Shown here piece by piece: positions 21,382-23,070 of a stretch of DNA of 23,070 bases; the stretch's first letter is position 1, and every line of letters starts with the position of its first letter. Under the pieces are notes generated by a model. That model saw nothing but the letters and a program-made list of their open reading frames with translations, was not told the DNA's origin and did no database searches. The DNA is taken from IMG/VR virus record IMGVR_UViG_3300025120_009922, positions 1-23,070 of that record. One strand, written 5' to 3'. This DNA comes from a virus. Position numbers and translations under genes: made by a program.

Positions 21382-21884
21382 CTGTAAATGCAAAAACATT
21401 AGTAAAAGATAAGTTTTGGATACTAGAAGAAAACGGAACTAAACTGGGTACCTTACAAAAAAAGGACAACAATGGTTGGATTTTTTTAAGTAAAAAAGAT
21501 AGTAGAGAAGTTTTTCACACACAGGAAAGTTTAATAGAAAGATTTGGTATCGATATCACTGCTACAGAAGTTGAACCAGCAGTAGTAGTTGAAGAAATTG
21601 AAAATTTTGTAGTACATGGCTATCCAACTTCACAACAACCATTCAATCCAATGTTTGATGTACAAAAACAATTACCCATTTATTCTAAAACTCCAAAGTC
21701 AAAAAGTTTATTTTGTGCAGGATATTACATTATTTGTTTTGAGAAGGGTTGGCGTAAAGCATATTGTCCAAAGCTAATTACTTTACAAAGATATCCTTAC
21801 AAAGGACCAATTAAAACTAAACTAGAAATGCAACAGGTATTAAACAATGCAATCAAAGAGCAAAATACAAACACGTCCAATTGA
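21378..21884 (+). CDS. Conserved-type marine T4-like phage protein, unknown
   Basis: A 168-residue protein overlapping the RNase H gene (ATGA) and, at its other end, the next ORF by 38 bases. The N-terminal half is a small beta-type domain (DKFWILEENGTKLGTLQKK, then NNGWIFLSKKDSREVF). The C-terminal half has the striking block VVHGYPTSQQPFNPMFDVQ, then SKSLFCAGYYIICFEKGW and YCPKLITLQRYPYKGP. To my memory this block is conserved in T4-like cyanophages and pelagiphages, near replication genes, without known function. Two Cys (CAGYY, YCPK) might matter for structure. Confidence 0.7.
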   Translation: MTVNAKTLVKDKFWILEENGTKLGTLQKKDNNGWIFLSKKDSREVFHTQESLIERFGIDITATEVEPAVVVEEIENFVVHGYPTSQQPFNPMFDVQKQLPIYSKTPKSKSLFCAGYYIICFEKGWRKAYCPKLITLQRYPYKGPIKTKLEMQQVLNNAIKEQNTNTSN

Positions 21885-22101
21885 AGATTTCATAGGACAA
21901 GTTAGAACTGCCAAGAGCAGTCAGCAAAAAATGATTACTTTGCCAATCAAAGAGGCAGAGAAATTATCAGATAGTCTTACTCAAACCATGACAAGGCTTG
22001 TAAGTATCCAGGAAGATATTATAGAAGCATATAAGTCAGTCCAAGAAAGTCAGACCGTGTCAGTAGACATGGACGGCGGTGAGTTCAAAGCCGACAAGTA
22101 A
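21847..22101 (+). CDS. Small helical protein, unknown function
   Basis: An 84-residue protein, largely helical, starting inside the previous gene. It has RPIEDFIGQVRTAKSSQQK, then TLPIKEAEKLSDSLTQTMTRL with a heptad-like pattern, and an acidic MDGGEF end. It is probably a coiled-coil dimer. The 38-base overlap with the upstream gene is long but in keeping with the packed layout. No family recognised. Confidence 0.6.
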   Translation: MQSKSKIQTRPIEDFIGQVRTAKSSQQKMITLPIKEAEKLSDSLTQTMTRLVSIQEDIIEAYKSVQESQTVSVDMDGGEFKADK

Positions 22102-22139
22102 ACTTTACAATACAATTTTTGGTAAATACTGCTATACAT

Positions 22140-22427
22140 ATGAGCAGACCAAAACCTACAGTGCTGTTATCAGTCAGCAATAAAGAAAGCTACAAACAAG
22201 AAGAAGTTCTTGCGGCAGAGGGCATCTGGGCGGTATTTTATGATGGTAAACCAATAAATTTAAAAAGCTCAAGCCTTGTATCAAATTACCCTGGACCAAA
22301 ATACAAAAAAGTATCGTTCTCAAATCCAGGCCATGCTGAAAACTTGGCTAAAAAACTTAATACCCTGCACAAAACAGACAAATTTGCAGTGTACATTTTA
22401 AAAACAGGCGACAAATTCTCTAGATAA
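22140..22427 (+). CDS. Conserved-type T4-like phage protein, unknown function
   Basis: A 95-residue protein from ATG 22140 (MSRPKPTVLLSVSN). The frame is open further up to a TTG at 22119, but the ATG fits the conserved RPKPTVLL start. Blocks are VLAAEGIWAVFYDGKPINLK (residues 24-43) and PGPKYKKVSFSNPGHAENLAKKLN, which from memory recur in T4-like marine phages. The small alpha/beta composition suggests a single domain. A TGCTATACA sequence at 22131-22138 resembles an extended -10, but has no good -35 partner. Function unknown. Confidence 0.7.
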   Translation: MSRPKPTVLLSVSNKESYKQEEVLAAEGIWAVFYDGKPINLKSSSLVSNYPGPKYKKVSFSNPGHAENLAKKLNTLHKTDKFAVYILKTGDKFSR

Positions 22428-22435
22428 TTAAGTGT

Positions 22436-22831
22436 ATGGACACTAAAACAGCCTATACTAGAACCTTTATGGGCTTACTAGAACTGCCTATTCACGACGA
22501 AAGCATCAAAACCAACTATTATACATGGTGGCAAAATGTGAGAGAAAGCTATCAAGCTAGAAGTCTAAGATTGACTAAAATTGGTCTAGAAGCTGTCAAT
22601 AAGCTAGAAATTAAAACATATGACATCAAATTTCCTGACAAAATTATATTCACACCACAAACATACCTCTGGTTAGACGAATTTGTTGATTGCCCGTACT
22701 TTGTTGACAAGAAGAAAATTGTAGTAACTATGGAAAAAATGGCATTACAGCTCATGATGTTTGCTGGTGATGTAACCAAATATGGTTTAGCACGTGCCAT
22801 GAGCAAACTTGACGAGCAAAAAAGTCAATAA
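22436..22831 (+). CDS. Conserved-type phage protein, unknown function
   Basis: A 131-residue soluble protein starting 8 bases after the previous stop. It shows YYTWWQNVRESYQARSLRLT (residues 27-46), then KTYDIKFPDKIIFTPQTYLWLDEF and a C-terminal helix KMALQLMMFAGDVTKYGLARAM. No catalytic motif or membrane segment is evident. It may be a T4-like marine phage conserved protein, but I cannot name it. An A/T-only palindrome follows the stop. Confidence 0.65.
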   Translation: MDTKTAYTRTFMGLLELPIHDESIKTNYYTWWQNVRESYQARSLRLTKIGLEAVNKLEIKTYDIKFPDKIIFTPQTYLWLDEFVDCPYFVDKKKIVVTMEKMALQLMMFAGDVTKYGLARAMSKLDEQKSQ

Positions 22832-22845
22832 AATAGCTATTTTTT
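22830..22845 (+). terminator. Possible AT-rich palindrome/terminator after the 22436 gene
   Basis: AAAATAG (22830-22836) and CTATTTT (22837-22843) form a perfect palindrome, continued by T, right after the stop and before the next promoter. The position is right for a terminator; the weak A-T stem with almost no loop is not. Confidence 0.3.
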
Positions 22846-22861
22846 ATCCACAAAATCTAGG

Positions 22862-22889
22862 TTGACCAATAACACATTTCTGTTATAAT
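22862..22889 (+). promoter_or_regulatory. Sigma70-like promoter for the AAA+ ATPase gene
   Basis: TTGACC (22862-22867), 16-base spacer, TATAAT (22884-22889), followed by a leader of about 28 bases carrying CAGGAG ahead of ATG 22924. Confidence 0.65.
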
Positions 22890-22923
22890 CGTATTATAAA
22901 CATTTTAAACAGGAGTGTACAAA

Positions 22924-23070
22924 ATGGCAAGAGCTAAAAAAAACCAAGAACAGTTAAGTGGTTCTCAAAATAGAACCGTCACACCAAATGAGGCAAAATC
23001 TGCCTTAACGCATTGTGTAAAATTACAAAGACCTATCATGATGTGGGGTGCACCAGGTATTGGTAAATCA
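22924..23070 (+). CDS. MoxR-type AAA+ ATPase, N-terminal part (partial)
   Basis: The first 49 codons of a gene cut by the window edge. After a basic lead (MARAKKNQEQ) and a helix SALTHCVKLQRP comes IMMWGAPGIGKS, a Walker A P-loop at residues 42-49. The G-A-P-G-I-G-K-S form so near the N-terminus and after a hydrophobic strand is typical of MoxR/CobS-like AAA+ ATPases found in marine T4-like phages, often beside a VWA-domain protein. Walker B and sensor motifs lie outside. It has its own promoter and a CAGGAG ribosome site. Role not determined from this fragment. Confidence 0.75.
   Translation, partial: MARAKKNQEQLSGSQNRTVTPNEAKSALTHCVKLQRPIMMWGAPGIGKS

Noticed and set aside
1-23070. QueC, tRNA genes, CRISPR arrays, insertion sequences and att sites
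   Set aside because: No SGGxDS-type ORF, no cloverleaf-like sequence, no regularly spaced repeats and no transposase or integrase motif were found by eye on either strand.

Overview
The window reads as a piece of a lytic, T4-like marine myovirus genome. It is AT-rich (roughly one third G+C by eye). Every credible gene lies on the + strand, with stop/start overlaps of 1-44 bases almost throughout and no intergenic stretch above 100 bases. T4-type replication proteins anchor it: a family B DNA polymerase (gp43-like, 886 aa), a sliding clamp (gp45-like), a 5'-3' exonuclease/RNase H and a probable DsbA-like late-transcription DNA-binding protein. Many of the small unknown genes resemble, from memory, conserved hypothetical proteins of T4-like cyanophages and pelagiphages. 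The low G+C and the absence of photosynthesis genes in this window make a SAR11/pelagiphage-type host (HTVC008M-like) a reasonable guess, but the sequence cannot prove the host.

Layout. (1) 1-2.5 kb: the 3' end of a virion-type gene, small unknowns, a pterin-dehydratase-like/basic-tail fusion, the DsbA-like gene and a small membrane protein. (2) 2.5-7.2 kb: GNAT acetyltransferase, DNA polymerase, SAM methyltransferase, sliding clamp. (3) 7.2-10.2 kb: a DpdA-like DNA 7-deazaguanine transglycosylase, a DUF465-like coiled coil, an unknown family and a divergent QueD-like protein. (4) 10.2-13.0 kb: peroxiredoxin, GT-B glycosyltransferase, GalE-like epimerase. (5) 13.0-16.7 kb: FolE, GMP reductase, a Gpt-like purine phosphoribosyltransferase and an AzgA-type purine permease, closed by a GC-rich hairpin. 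(6) 16.8-19.1 kb: cupin, a 44-aa ORF, an amidinotransferase-fold protein and a QueE with an unusual cysteine spacing. (7) 19.1-23.07 kb: unknowns, RNase H/5'-3' exonuclease, more conserved unknowns, and the start of a MoxR-type AAA+ ATPase.

How the genes fit together: FolE, the QueD-like protein and QueE are three steps on the route from GTP to preQ0, and DpdA-type enzymes exchange guanine in DNA for a 7-deazaguanine. The window therefore very likely encodes much of a DNA base-modification system; QueC is not seen here. The purine permease, phosphoribosyltransferase and GMP reductase beside FolE look like a purine supply/salvage branch that could feed the pathway or recover the guanine DpdA releases. 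The amidinotransferase, glycosyltransferase/epimerase and the unknown 181-aa protein are candidates for further tailoring of the base; that is inference.

Two signals lie outside the gene list. First, reading the + strand end to end I found no GCAGC and no GCTGC (GCWGC), while GCGGC and GCCGC occur more than 20 times, which suggests strong counter-selection of a restriction-type motif. Second, several sigma70-like promoters (TTGACA/TAGACA, 16-17 bases, TATAAT) put the expected transcription start on or within a few bases of the ATG, pointing to leaderless mRNAs.
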